In this document: one piece after another, positions 8,935 through 16,773 of the stretch | Position numbering within the stretch: the stretch's first letter is position 1 | Layout: every line of letters begins with the position of its first letter | Assembly (NCBI RefSeq): GCF_021295315.1 | Contig: NZ_JAIMJA010000010.1 | Coordinates: forward strand, 100,120-164,119 | Direction of reading: 5' to 3' | From: Motilimonas cestriensis | GTDB taxonomy: Bacteria; Pseudomonadota; Gammaproteobacteria; Enterobacterales; CBDFNC01 | DNA: 64,000 nt | Program-made: the position numbers and the translations under genes | Notes under the pieces: model-generated | Databases searched by the model: none | Told to the model about the DNA's origin: nothing | What the model saw: only the letters and a program-made list of their open reading frames with translations

Positions 8935-9306
8935 ATGAAACGAAATGGCTTTACCCTCATTGAAGTGCTTATTGTCGTTGCCATTATCGGCATCTTGGCA
9001 GCGATTGCCTTGCCTTCATATCGTAATCATGTATTGAAATCGAACCGCGTCGATGCACAAATGGCATTAACCGAAATGGCGCAAATATTTGAGCGAAACT
9101 ATGCGCGTCAAGGGGTTTACCCAACCGCCGTCCCCAGTATTAACAAGCCTGACAGTTACACTTTTAGCCTAACAGCATCCGCGGCCAATAGCACTTTTAC
9201 CCTAAAAGCAGCCCCAGACACGAATCAGTCGGCTGATGAATGTGGCACCTTGAGCATCAATCAAGCCGGGGCGCTAAGCGCTGCGAAAGCCACTTGTTGG
9301 CGCTAA
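8935..9306 (+). CDS. pilE: Type IV minor pilin PilE-like
   Basis: A 123-residue pilin of the PilE/ComP class. The type III signal is [23 protein letters not shown], with prepilin peptidase PilD cutting after Gly5 and methylating Phe. The mature protein has the N-terminal hydrophobic helix, an alpha spine, and a C-terminal Cys pair (DECGTL ... ATCWR) that would form the D-region disulfide. It is the first gene of a five-gene pilin operon; in the usual fimT-pilV-pilW-pilX-pilY1-pilE order pilE comes last. The 240 bp upstream are very AT-rich and likely hold the promoter. Confidence 0.9.
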   Translation: MKRNGFTLIEVLIVVAIIGILAAIALPSYRNHVLKSNRVDAQMALTEMAQIFERNYARQGVYPTAVPSINKPDSYTFSLTASAANSTFTLKAAPDTNQSADECGTLSINQAGALSAAKATCWR

Positions 9307-9322
9307 ATTTGGTAAGGATGAT

Positions 9323-9769
9323 ATGATGAAACAGCACGCTACTTTAGGGTTTAATCTGATCGAATTAATGGTGACTATTGCCATCGTGATGATCCTTGCG
9401 TTAGTGGCAGTGCCTAGCTATCAAAGTACCATCGCGACCGAACGGTTTACCAGTGCAACTAACAATTTGTATAACGCATATCGCTTTAGCCGCAGTGAAG
9501 CGATTAAAACCGCCACCCCTATTCGATTAAAACCAATTAATAACGATTGGGCCAACGGCTGGCAGGTGCTCGACCCTAGCGATAAGGTGCTGCATGAAAG
9601 CGGCGCACCTCATTCAAGTGTCAAGGTCACAGGCAATGCAGTGAAAGTGCTCGGTACTGGCGCACTCAATAGCGCAGCGAGCTTTAGTATTAAAGATAAG
9701 ACGTCAACGCGTTATATCTGTGTCCTTTCCAGTGGGCAAAGCCAACTGCAGTCGGGAGCGTGCAGCTAA
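9323..9769 (+). CDS. fimT: Minor pilin FimT/GspH-type
   Basis: A 148-residue pseudopilin with the class III signal site G|FNLIELMVTIAIVMILALVA and the GspH/FimT layout (NLYNAYRFSRSEAIKTATPIRL followed by WANGWQV). Asn replaces the usual Thr at mature position 2; Glu5, needed for assembly, is retained. It starts 17 bp after pilE at ATG 9323 or 9326 with AAGG upstream. FimT-type pilins prime pilus assembly and in some species bind DNA during natural transformation; ChiS-linked chitin sensing in this window makes competence a tempting but unproven connection. Confidence 0.85.
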   Translation: MMKQHATLGFNLIELMVTIAIVMILALVAVPSYQSTIATERFTSATNNLYNAYRFSRSEAIKTATPIRLKPINNDWANGWQVLDPSDKVLHESGAPHSSVKVTGNAVKVLGTGALNSAASFSIKDKTSTRYICVLSSGQSQLQSGACS

Positions 9770-10173
9770 TGAAATTAACCGCGCAGCAACAGGGTTTCAG
9801 TTTGTTTGAAGTGTTGATTGCGACTGTCGTCGCTGTAACGGCGCTATTGGGTCTGGCTTTGTTAGAAATAAAAATGCTGCAATCAGCGCAATCCAGTTTT
9901 CAATACACAGTATCGACCATCCGCGCCAATAACTTAGTCGATAGCATTTGGCTTGATTTATGTAATGCGCAAACCAACCCTGCTCGCTACACCGAAATAG
10001 TCAATGGTTGGCAACAAGCCTTGCCGGCAGGATACAGTGTCACAAAAGATAAACCTGGCGCGAGTTTTGCGTTAAGTACGGCGATAGAGCTGACGTGGCA
10101 AGACAGTAAAATTGCAGAAGCTGATAACAATAAGCTCACTTTACTGGCCAACTTTCCTGACGTTTGCAATTAA
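9769..10173 (+). CDS. pilV: Minor pilin PilV-like
   Basis: A 134-residue PilV-type minor pilin with the prepilin site G|FSLFEVLIATVVAVTALLGLALLE. The start overlaps the fimT stop (TAATG), showing tight coupling. Two Cys (WLDLCNAQ and the C-terminal DVCN) may form a disulfide. Its position between fimT and pilW supports the PilV assignment. Confidence 0.83.
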   Translation: MKLTAQQQGFSLFEVLIATVVAVTALLGLALLEIKMLQSAQSSFQYTVSTIRANNLVDSIWLDLCNAQTNPARYTEIVNGWQQALPAGYSVTKDKPGASFALSTAIELTWQDSKIAEADNNKLTLLANFPDVCN

Positions 10174-10179
10174 GGCCAT

Positions 10180-10722
10180 ATGATGAAGAAAATGACGTCA
10201 ATAGCAGGATTCACACTCATTGAGCTACTCATTGCGATGTTGCTCGGCTTAGTGCTGGTATTGGCCTGCAGCAGCGTCTATGGCTCATTAAAGAACACGT
10301 TAAATACCACTAAAAGCTTATCTGAAGCGCAAGAGTCACTGCGCGGCGCATTTAACTTAATATCGCGTAGCGTACGCCAAGGCGACAGCATAGGTATTAG
10401 TACCTTAAATAGCCAAGGCGAGCTACTGGTGACTTATCAAGACATTAATGCCGGCGACCAAGTATTAAGTTGTTTAGGAAACACAAGAAGTAATGGCACC
10501 AGTGATCGCTTTTATTATAACAAAGGCCTTTACTGCGATGATGGCATTGGCAATCAATTAATTGCCTTAAATGTCGAAAAATTTCAACTGCAAGCTGTCG
10601 GAACGGAAGGAGTTAACGTTTCGATAAAAGTAACAGGAATGCCCACGAATATGGGCACAAACGGACTGACCTTTACTGTAGCACTGCGGCAAAAAATACT
10701 GGCGCGGATCACCGCTCCGTAA
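10180..10722 (+). CDS. pilW: Minor pilin PilW-like
   Basis: A 180-residue PilW-type protein: prepilin site AG|FTLIELLIAMLLGLVLVLA, then the EAQESLRGAFNLISRSVRQ segment typical of PilW. PilW proteins are usually longer (above 250 residues), so this is a short version. It starts 6 bp after pilV at ATG 10180 or 10183 with AAGG upstream. It would act with PilV and PilX as the initiating tip complex of the type IV pilus. Confidence 0.83.
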   Translation: MMKKMTSIAGFTLIELLIAMLLGLVLVLACSSVYGSLKNTLNTTKSLSEAQESLRGAFNLISRSVRQGDSIGISTLNSQGELLVTYQDINAGDQVLSCLGNTRSNGTSDRFYYNKGLYCDDGIGNQLIALNVEKFQLQAVGTEGVNVSIKVTGMPTNMGTNGLTFTVALRQKILARITAP

Positions 10723-10740
10723 GAAACGCTGGAGTAAACT

Positions 10741-12366
10741 ATGAACTATACGTCTAAAGCCGAACAAGGCTATGTGCTTGTTACCGTTTTGATCGTCACC
10801 ATTGTCGCAACCCTTGTGGCCTTTGGTGGCATTTCAGAAAACCGCCTACAAGAACAAATCGGCGGTAACCAGCAAAAAGAAATCAATGCCCGCATGATGG
10901 CGGAGAAAGGCATATTTGCCACTTTTTCTTACATTGAGCAACAAAATGAGTTGAATACTGATTTAGATACCATTGCGACAGGAATAAAAACCCTAAAAGA
11001 TGTTAGCGCTGGGGTTGAGGGAAGCTATGAACTGCTCCCTGCTGACGTCAAGGTAAACGGTGCCATGCTGAGCTTTATCAGCAAAGGGACTTATCGCGGT
11101 GCAACGGCATATTTAAATGCGCAAATCAATGTTTCTTCAATGCAAAATATTTTCGAAAATGGCGTAGTTGGCTGCGATGGCATTGCACTCTCTGGTAGCG
11201 GCAAAATTGATAGTTATCACTCCGGTAAAGGCCAATATGGTGGCACTAATGTCGACACCAATGCCAGTGTTATGACCATTAATAGCAATGCGGATATCTC
11301 TCTTAAGGGTGATGCTCCCATCCATGGCAACATAAATGTTAATGGTGACTTTAGTAGCACTGGCTCTTCAGAGTTAATTGGTAATGTTAACGCTACCGGT
11401 GATATTACCGTCTCTGGCGGCGGTAACAATCGTTTAACGGGCGATTTTAGTGCCGGCGGCAACTTAGATGTCGAGGGACTCACTATTGGTGGCAATGGTA
11501 ATATTGCAGGTGATATTAAGTATCATTCTGATACTGATATTCAAGGCAGCCTAACTTATGGCGGTAATGATTTAACCAAAGGCGATCTCTCATCCATCGC
11601 ACAATCGGTTATCAAAGCCGATCCAAACTTACCCCCTTTTGACGCACCGGCTTGCGATCCTATTGATATTACAAGCAAAATGACGGGGTTTTCAGACTAT
11701 ACTAGTAATGGCGTGATGGATACTTCTGCTTGGCAAACTGAAAATCGCCCCTATCAATTTACCCAAAGCACTGCCGAAATGTTTCAAAAACAGGGCAATA
11801 GTGGTGAGGTAATAGAAAAAGCGGCACAAAACTTAGATGTCGAAGGTAACGGAACCCCCATTCCGGTCCATGTGTTTGATAGTTTATCCCTAAAAAATGG
11901 TCAAATAAGTGTAACGGGCGATGTTGTACTGGTGATAAAAGGCGATTTTAGTACCAGTGGCGGCGGCCCTAGAATTGATATTGCCGCGGGCAGCTCACTC
12001 ACCCTTTATATTGAGGGAAAAGTTGATATCGGATCATCAGGGCAAGTTGTTGCCCATGGCAGTATTACTGACTCAGGCAAACCACCTTTCTCAATTTTTT
12101 CATCCTATGAGAGCAGCCGTGCCAATGATTATGGCGTCTCACTAGATGGTGCTACGGACATGTACGCCTCTGTTTATGCGCCACTTGCAAATGTTAAAGC
12201 CACTGGCTCTGGCGACATTCTAGGGGCCTTAAGAGGGAAAACAGTTGAAATCAGTGGTGATGGCGGCATGCATTATGATGAAGCACTGGCTGATGTTGGC
12301 GTAGAAACCAAAGACAAAAATGCGGCCTTTGCTGCTATGCGCTATTACTATCCCACCTACGAGTAA
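10741..12366 (+). CDS. pilX: Long PilX-like minor pilin with a repeat-rich C-terminal domain
   Basis: The N terminus is PilX-like: QGYVLVTVLIVTIVATLVAFGGISENRLQEQIGGN, with the ELQE-like motif after the helix as in PilX_N proteins, although the prepilin cleavage site is atypical (Q-G|Y). At 541 residues it is far longer than ordinary PilX (about 170-200). Residues about 140-300 and 390-520 are rich in Gly, Asp, Asn and Ser, with repeated phrases such as SLKGDAPIHGNINVNGDFSSTG and NATGDITVSGGGNNRLTGDF, which suggest a right-handed beta-helix like those in polymer-forming or collagen-binding surface domains. ATG 10741 has GGAG 6 nt upstream. No pilY1 follows; the operon ends here. Confidence 0.78.
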   Translation: MNYTSKAEQGYVLVTVLIVTIVATLVAFGGISENRLQEQIGGNQQKEINARMMAEKGIFATFSYIEQQNELNTDLDTIATGIKTLKDVSAGVEGSYELLPADVKVNGAMLSFISKGTYRGATAYLNAQINVSSMQNIFENGVVGCDGIALSGSGKIDSYHSGKGQYGGTNVDTNASVMTINSNADISLKGDAPIHGNINVNGDFSSTGSSELIGNVNATGDITVSGGGNNRLTGDFSAGGNLDVEGLTIGGNGNIAGDIKYHSDTDIQGSLTYGGNDLTKGDLSSIAQSVIKADPNLPPFDAPACDPIDITSKMTGFSDYTSNGVMDTSAWQTENRPYQFTQSTAEMFQKQGNSGEVIEKAAQNLDVEGNGTPIPVHVFDSLSLKNGQISVTGDVVLVIKGDFSTSGGGPRIDIAAGSSLTLYIEGKVDIGSSGQVVAHGSITDSGKPPFSIFSSYESSRANDYGVSLDGATDMYASVYAPLANVKATGSGDILGALRGKTVEISGDGGMHYDEALADVGVETKDKNAAFAAMRYYYPTYE

Positions 12367-12377
12367 CCATAGATTGC

Positions 12378-12405
12378 TGATGACGCTAGTTGCTTAGCGT
12401 CATCA
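12378..12405. terminator. Hairpin between the pilin operon and the convergent regulator gene
   Basis: A perfect 11-bp stem (TGATGACGCTA / TAGCGTCATCA) with a 6-nt loop lies 12 bp after the pilX stop and 22 bp past the end of the convergent gene. There is no T tract of note; it is assigned as a shared terminator from position. Confidence 0.6.
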
Positions 12406-12426
12406 CTGCTCTCCCTTCCAGAGCCA

Positions 12427-12900
12427 TTATTGGATCAATTTATAAAGGGTTGGCGCATCTAACACCGCTAGTCGGCTTTCATAATCTAACCCTTGGCTGA
12501 CTATATATTCGGTCAATAGCTGTTTACTAATTTGTAATAGCTCTTGGCCATCCCATGCTTTTTCTAAATAATGATCAATGTGCGCCTGATTCACTGCTTT
12601 GATAGTATCGGCATGAGTGGCCAACCCAGTTAAGAGTATTTTTTTCACCTCTTTGAAGCGCGAGTCATCCGCGATCTCTGTCAGCAGTTGCACCCCAGTT
12701 TTAAGGGGCATCACATGATCGGATATCACCAATGCAATGTGCTCGCCGTCCGCGTCTAACTCATCCATTAATTCTTCACATTCAGCGGCAGACTCACATT
12801 CTTCAATATTAAAATAGTCTGCCAGTGGCGCTAAGTCTCGCACCACCGCAGAAAGCACTTCGCGTTGGTCATCAACACAAATAATGTTAATTGTTTCCAT
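12427..12900 (-). CDS. Receiver-domain response regulator without an output domain
   Basis: A 157-residue protein made of one receiver domain: DD10-11 acid pocket, phospho-acceptor D61 (LVISDHVMPLKTG), T90 (ILLTGLAT) and K114 (YLEKAW). No DNA-binding or enzymatic domain follows, only about 30 residues of tail. Its start overlaps the stop of the upstream kinase by 14 bp, so the two are surely partners. It could pass phosphate on or act through protein contacts; whether it controls the adjoining transporter is inference. Confidence 0.85.
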   Translation of the reverse strand: METINIICVDDQREVLSAVVRDLAPLADYFNIEECESAAECEELMDELDADGEHIALVISDHVMPLKTGVQLLTEIADDSRFKEVKKILLTGLATHADTIKAVNQAHIDHYLEKAWDGQELLQISKQLLTEYIVSQGLDYESRLAVLDAPTLYKLIQ

Positions 12901-14266
12901 TATTCACCTCTATTGGCAAGAAGACACTAAAGCAGGTCAGTCCGGGCTGACTAACAACTTTTAACTCTCCTTGATAACTGCTAATAATTCGCTGTGAAAT
13001 CGACAGCCCTAGGCCAAGACCAAAAGATAACCCACCTTTTTTGGTGGTCATGTCTGGCTGAAAGATAGACTGCATTAAGTTAGGCGCAATGCCTGGGCCA
13101 TTGTCTTCTATCGACACCTGAACAAAGCCACCTGAAAGTTGCGTTTTAATTCTGATCAGTGGCGCAGGGTTAGGCTGACTTAAGAGTGCTTCATACGCAT
13201 TTTTAATCAAATTAACCCACACCTGCACCCATTCCGCGTGACTGGCACACAATAAGGGCAACTGACCCGCTTGAATACGAATATCGACCGAGCGGCAATG
13301 ACTGCTCATTAAGTCTAAGGCACAGTTAATGGTGTCATTAATATCAACACCATATTTACGTTCAGTATCATCCGCCCCTAATAAGCGGACCGATTTAATG
13401 ATCCCCGTTGCATGGTTAACAGCTTGCTTTAACTCTTTAAAGTCTCGTCCAAGTTGCCAATAATCCGCATATTCATCTAAACGCTTTAAAAAACCTTTAC
13501 CTAACGCAGTTACCTCATCAGGATGCGCAAATATGCGCGCCAGCGCTTTCCCCTGATCGCGCTCAACACCTAAGGCTTGTTCAAAAATTTTACCGCGCGA
13601 TCGCACTAACTTACTATCAAGCCCTTGTTTACTATCAAGTCCGGCGCGAAAATAATGATGTTGAGTAGGAAAATATTGCTCAAAGTGCTGGTCCATAAAG
13701 CGCTCAAAATAAGCACTCTTACCGGAGATGGCCCCCAATGCATTATTAAGTTCGTGGGACAACCCTGACGCCAACTGACCGATGGTCGACATTTTTTCCG
13801 CTTGCATGGCACGTTGCTGCGCCAAATTGTGCTCCACTTGGGCATGCATCGCGAGAATTTGCCGTTGTGACAGCTCATTCACTATTACCGGCATAAATTG
13901 TTGCGCCAAAGGGCCAAACTCAGCTTCTTGTTTAACCTCAACTTGAGTGTCGATATAGGCAAGTACACAATCTTCACTCGCCACCACACGAAATCGGGCA
14001 CAATATGAGCCCGAAAAATAACTGTGCACGCCAGTAAAAGACGGGGGATTGAAGTGATTTAATTCAAAAAACTCGCCATTTGGCTCGACTTGATAGTAAG
14101 CAGTCAGCTGCCCTGAGAGTAATAAAAACAGCTTTTCATTAACCTGCCCTTGTTCAAGCAACACCTCGCCTTGCTTAAGCCAAAGTTGCCGCTCGGGCTG
14201 ATTAAAATAACAGCGCTGCAAGCGTGATATGGTCGCAGCAATCTCTGGTGAAGGGTCGCTGAACAT
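12887..14266 (-). CDS. Histidine kinase with an N-terminal cyclic-nucleotide-binding-type domain
   Basis: A soluble kinase of 459 residues. Residues about 15-120 form a CAP_ED/cNMP-type barrel (KQGEVLLEQGQVNEKLFLLLSGQLTAYY). A coiled stretch leads to HisKA with the phospho-His in SGLSHELNNALGAISG (about residue 171), then HATPase with N box VNLIKNAYEAL and G boxes IEDNGPGIAP and GLGLGLSISQRI. There is no transmembrane helix. The barrel lacks an obvious phosphate-binding cassette of the RA...A type, so the ligand is uncertain. ATG 14266 lies right after the transporter stop; an in-frame TTG at 14281 is less likely. Confidence 0.85.
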   Translation of the reverse strand: MFSDPSPEIAATISRLQRCYFNQPERQLWLKQGEVLLEQGQVNEKLFLLLSGQLTAYYQVEPNGEFFELNHFNPPSFTGVHSYFSGSYCARFRVVASEDCVLAYIDTQVEVKQEAEFGPLAQQFMPVIVNELSQRQILAMHAQVEHNLAQQRAMQAEKMSTIGQLASGLSHELNNALGAISGKSAYFERFMDQHFEQYFPTQHHYFRAGLDSKQGLDSKLVRSRGKIFEQALGVERDQGKALARIFAHPDEVTALGKGFLKRLDEYADYWQLGRDFKELKQAVNHATGIIKSVRLLGADDTERKYGVDINDTINCALDLMSSHCRSVDIRIQAGQLPLLCASHAEWVQVWVNLIKNAYEALLSQPNPAPLIRIKTQLSGGFVQVSIEDNGPGIAPNLMQSIFQPDMTTKKGGLSFGLGLGLSISQRIISSYQGELKVVSQPGLTCFSVFLPIEVNNGNN

Positions 14267-14267
14267 G

Positions 14268-15677
14268 TTAAATAAACCCAATAACCGTTAATAAATAAAC
14301 CATTGCAAATGTCATCAGCAGCCCTATAACACCAATACTGGCCCCCACTTTTGCCATCTGTTTAGTATTGATATGCCCTGAAGCGTGAGCCAAGGCATTA
14401 GGCGGTGTACTAATAGGTAAAGACATACCCAAGGAGGCAGCAAAGGTAACACATAAAATCAGCGCGACTTGGCCGCCATAGGGTAACAATGAATGCATAG
14501 ATAACCCTAAAGCTGCCACAATCGGCATTAATAAGTTAGCCGTAGCGGTATGTGACATAAAGTTAGCCATTAACAAACACAGCACCGACGCCCCGCCAAT
14601 GATCACCAAGGGCGAGAAATCACCAAATGGAATGGCCGCCACCGCATTGGCGGCTAAGCCGGTTTTTTCCAGCCCTAAACCAAGGGCGATACCACCAGAA
14701 ACTAACCAAAGCACATCCCAAGAAATCTTTTTTAAATCCTCCTTGGTGATGATTTTAGTCACTGAAAACACCGCCACTGGGATCAGCGCTACCACATAAG
14801 CATTCATACCGTGAATGCCACCCATTAGCCAAAGCAAAATGGTTAAAGTGAAAGTGCAATAAACAATAATGGCTTGCGGCGTTTTGAGAAATCGCCCCTT
14901 GATCGTAAGCTCTATGTTGTCGGTATCAGCAGGGAATAGTCGGCTTAAAATAAACCACGACACAGCCAGTAAAACAATCACAAATGGCACACCAAATGCC
15001 ATCCACTCACCAAAGGTGATCAGCTTATCGCCCACTAGGTATTTCAAGGCTATCGCATTGGGCGGTGTGCCAATGGGGGTACCGATGCCCCCCACGTTGG
15101 CGGCCACAGGAATGGCCAAGGCAAAGCCGACCTTGCCTAAGTCATCCTTAGCAAAAACAGCTAATACCGGTGTTAAAATGGCTAGCATCATTGCCGTGGT
15201 CGCGGTATTACTCATAAACATTGAAAATACGGCGGTAATCATCATGAGGCCTAACATCACGTATTTAGGCTGTTGGCCAAAGGGTTTCAGTAATACCCGC
15301 GCCAAGTTCACATCAAGCCGGTATTTAGTCGCCGCCATCGCTAGAAAAAAACCACCTAGAAACAACATAATGATTGGTGATGCAAAAGTGGCCATGATGT
15401 CTTTGTGGCTGAGCAGTATCCCTAGATCGGGTGATGCTTGCTGAGTAAACCACAGCCCTTTATCTGACACGAACAGCAGTTCAAGGACAATAATCAGCAC
15501 TGATGTCGCGTAAATAGGAATAGGCTCCAATACCCAACACAAGGCAGCCAGCACAAATATCGCGATAATCCGCTGCTCAGCCAAGGTTATATTCTCAATA
15601 GGAAACCAACTAAGCGGCAGAGATAAAATTATCCCGGGAATAAGAATAGGAAATAAATACTTAAGATATTGTTTCAT
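14268..15677 (-). CDS. DASS/SLC13-family sodium:carboxylate symporter
   Basis: A 469-residue inner-membrane transporter with about 11-12 hydrophobic segments. The paired SNT-type motifs of the family are present: FMSNTATTAMML with GGIGTPIGTPPNAIAL in the first half, and FMSHTATANLLMP with LPISTPPNALAHASG in the second. These bind Na+ and the carboxylate substrate (succinate, malate, fumarate or citrate in known members). ATG 15677 has AAGGA nearby. The kinase and receiver genes follow directly, so all three probably form one operon with the transporter either controlled by, or feeding information to, the kinase. Confidence 0.88.
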   Translation of the reverse strand: MKQYLKYLFPILIPGIILSLPLSWFPIENITLAEQRIIAIFVLAALCWVLEPIPIYATSVLIIVLELLFVSDKGLWFTQQASPDLGILLSHKDIMATFASPIIMLFLGGFFLAMAATKYRLDVNLARVLLKPFGQQPKYVMLGLMMITAVFSMFMSNTATTAMMLAILTPVLAVFAKDDLGKVGFALAIPVAANVGGIGTPIGTPPNAIALKYLVGDKLITFGEWMAFGVPFVIVLLAVSWFILSRLFPADTDNIELTIKGRFLKTPQAIIVYCTFTLTILLWLMGGIHGMNAYVVALIPVAVFSVTKIITKEDLKKISWDVLWLVSGGIALGLGLEKTGLAANAVAAIPFGDFSPLVIIGGASVLCLLMANFMSHTATANLLMPIVAALGLSMHSLLPYGGQVALILCVTFAASLGMSLPISTPPNALAHASGHINTKQMAKVGASIGVIGLLMTFAMVYLLTVIGFI

Positions 15678-15729
15678 CGTTCCTTGATCCTGCCAAAGCA
15701 ACTAATAAGTTGATTTAAAAGTAAGAGAG

Positions 15730-15779
15730 ATACCCAAGCAACCTCAAGATACTTGTTCAGCGAGAATTTGTTTGGGTAT
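15730..15779. repeat. Imperfect palindromic intergenic element
   Basis: ATACCCAA and TTGGGTAT enclose about 34 bp including ACCTCAAGATACTTG. Elements of this style (tacccaagcaacctcaagat) recur in intergenic regions of many marine gammaproteobacteria, from memory. Only this copy is in the window. It lies in the 290-bp gap between the divergently read DASS transporter promoter and the M50-like gene, where I see no further feature. Confidence 0.45.
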
Positions 15780-15967
15780 AAATACTTTGGCAGTTCAGGG
15801 AAAAAATACTGTGAAACAGCGCAGACAACCCAAAATATGCAGTGGATTTAGATCAATGAAAAGTCGAATAGACTTAATTGCGCCCCGCCATCACTTGCTT
15901 GCTATTGTTCTTATCCGATTGGCCCGTTCATGGGGACTAACACATTGAAAATAAAGCAGGCGACTCA

Positions 15968-16618
15968 TTACTTGGTTACTAATGGCCTATTATTCCCTTT
16001 GAATAACGCCCAACAAAATACCACCACACTTAATGCGCACCATAACCCGCCCCAAAGCCAAGTAAAACCAAAAAACTCTTCGGCTAACATAGCCGCATCT
16101 GAGCGCTGACTTGCGTTAATAATAGTGTCTTGGTAAACATCGAATGGTACATAGCAAAGACTGGCTAAGCCAATTAATTGCAGCAAGGTTTGCTGCCAAA
16201 ACAAGCTGAGATAATAACGCGTCAGGCCAAGTACTAATGCTCCACCTAGGCTAAATAACAAGGTAAACATTGAACCAAAGAAAAACACACCAATTAACAC
16301 AAAACATGCCACGAGTAACCAAAGCAAATTATTAACATGGCTAAAGCGGTATAAGAGTGCTCCACATAGAATCGATCCCAAATAGCCTGCCGATAAAATA
16401 AGAAATCGGCTTCCCCCTGCAGAAATAACATGTCCCGATTGATCCGCTGAAACGACAAAGCTAATCACTCGCCCGCCGGTGAGCCAAGTCATTAGAGCAT
16501 GACTAAACTCGTGAAAATAGACCACCAAAATTTTAAGGGGCAACACCCAAATTGTGTTCCATGCTAAATACAAAACAATCACTAAGGTGAGTGTTAAAAG
16601 CGTCCGATAGTGATTCAT
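15968..16618 (-). CDS. M50B-like membrane metalloprotease family protein
   Basis: A 216-residue polytopic membrane protein with about six hydrophobic segments. The zinc motif HExxH is in YFHEFSHALMTWLTGGRV (about residues 36-40), close to the N terminus, which is the layout of the peptidase M50B-like family (PF13398 type). A second motif GYLGSILCGALLY follows where M50 proteins carry a Gly/Asn-rich loop. GGGG lies 7 nt before ATG 16618. Its substrate is unknown, and it stands alone, facing away from chiS. Confidence 0.75.
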   Translation of the reverse strand: MNHYRTLLTLTLVIVLYLAWNTIWVLPLKILVVYFHEFSHALMTWLTGGRVISFVVSADQSGHVISAGGSRFLILSAGYLGSILCGALLYRFSHVNNLLWLLVACFVLIGVFFFGSMFTLLFSLGGALVLGLTRYYLSLFWQQTLLQLIGLASLCYVPFDVYQDTIINASQRSDAAMLAEEFFGFTWLWGGLWCALSVVVFCWALFKGNNRPLVTK

Positions 16619-16773
16619 GCTAAACCCCGAGATAATTTTATAATTTTGTGATTGTAAGTCTCGTTGTGTAGATTGAAAACTAGGCCTTCTTTCTGAGAGA
16701 CTATAAGATGTCCAAGGATTTAAGGACGTGATTTACCGAATTATATCGGCACCTCGGAGAATATAAACACCTC

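Noticed and set aside
14869..15444. Long open frame (191 codons) on the plus strand opposite the DASS transporter
   Set aside because: It is antisense to a clearly conserved membrane protein, has no ribosome binding site, and its composition reflects the complementary hydrophobic codons.
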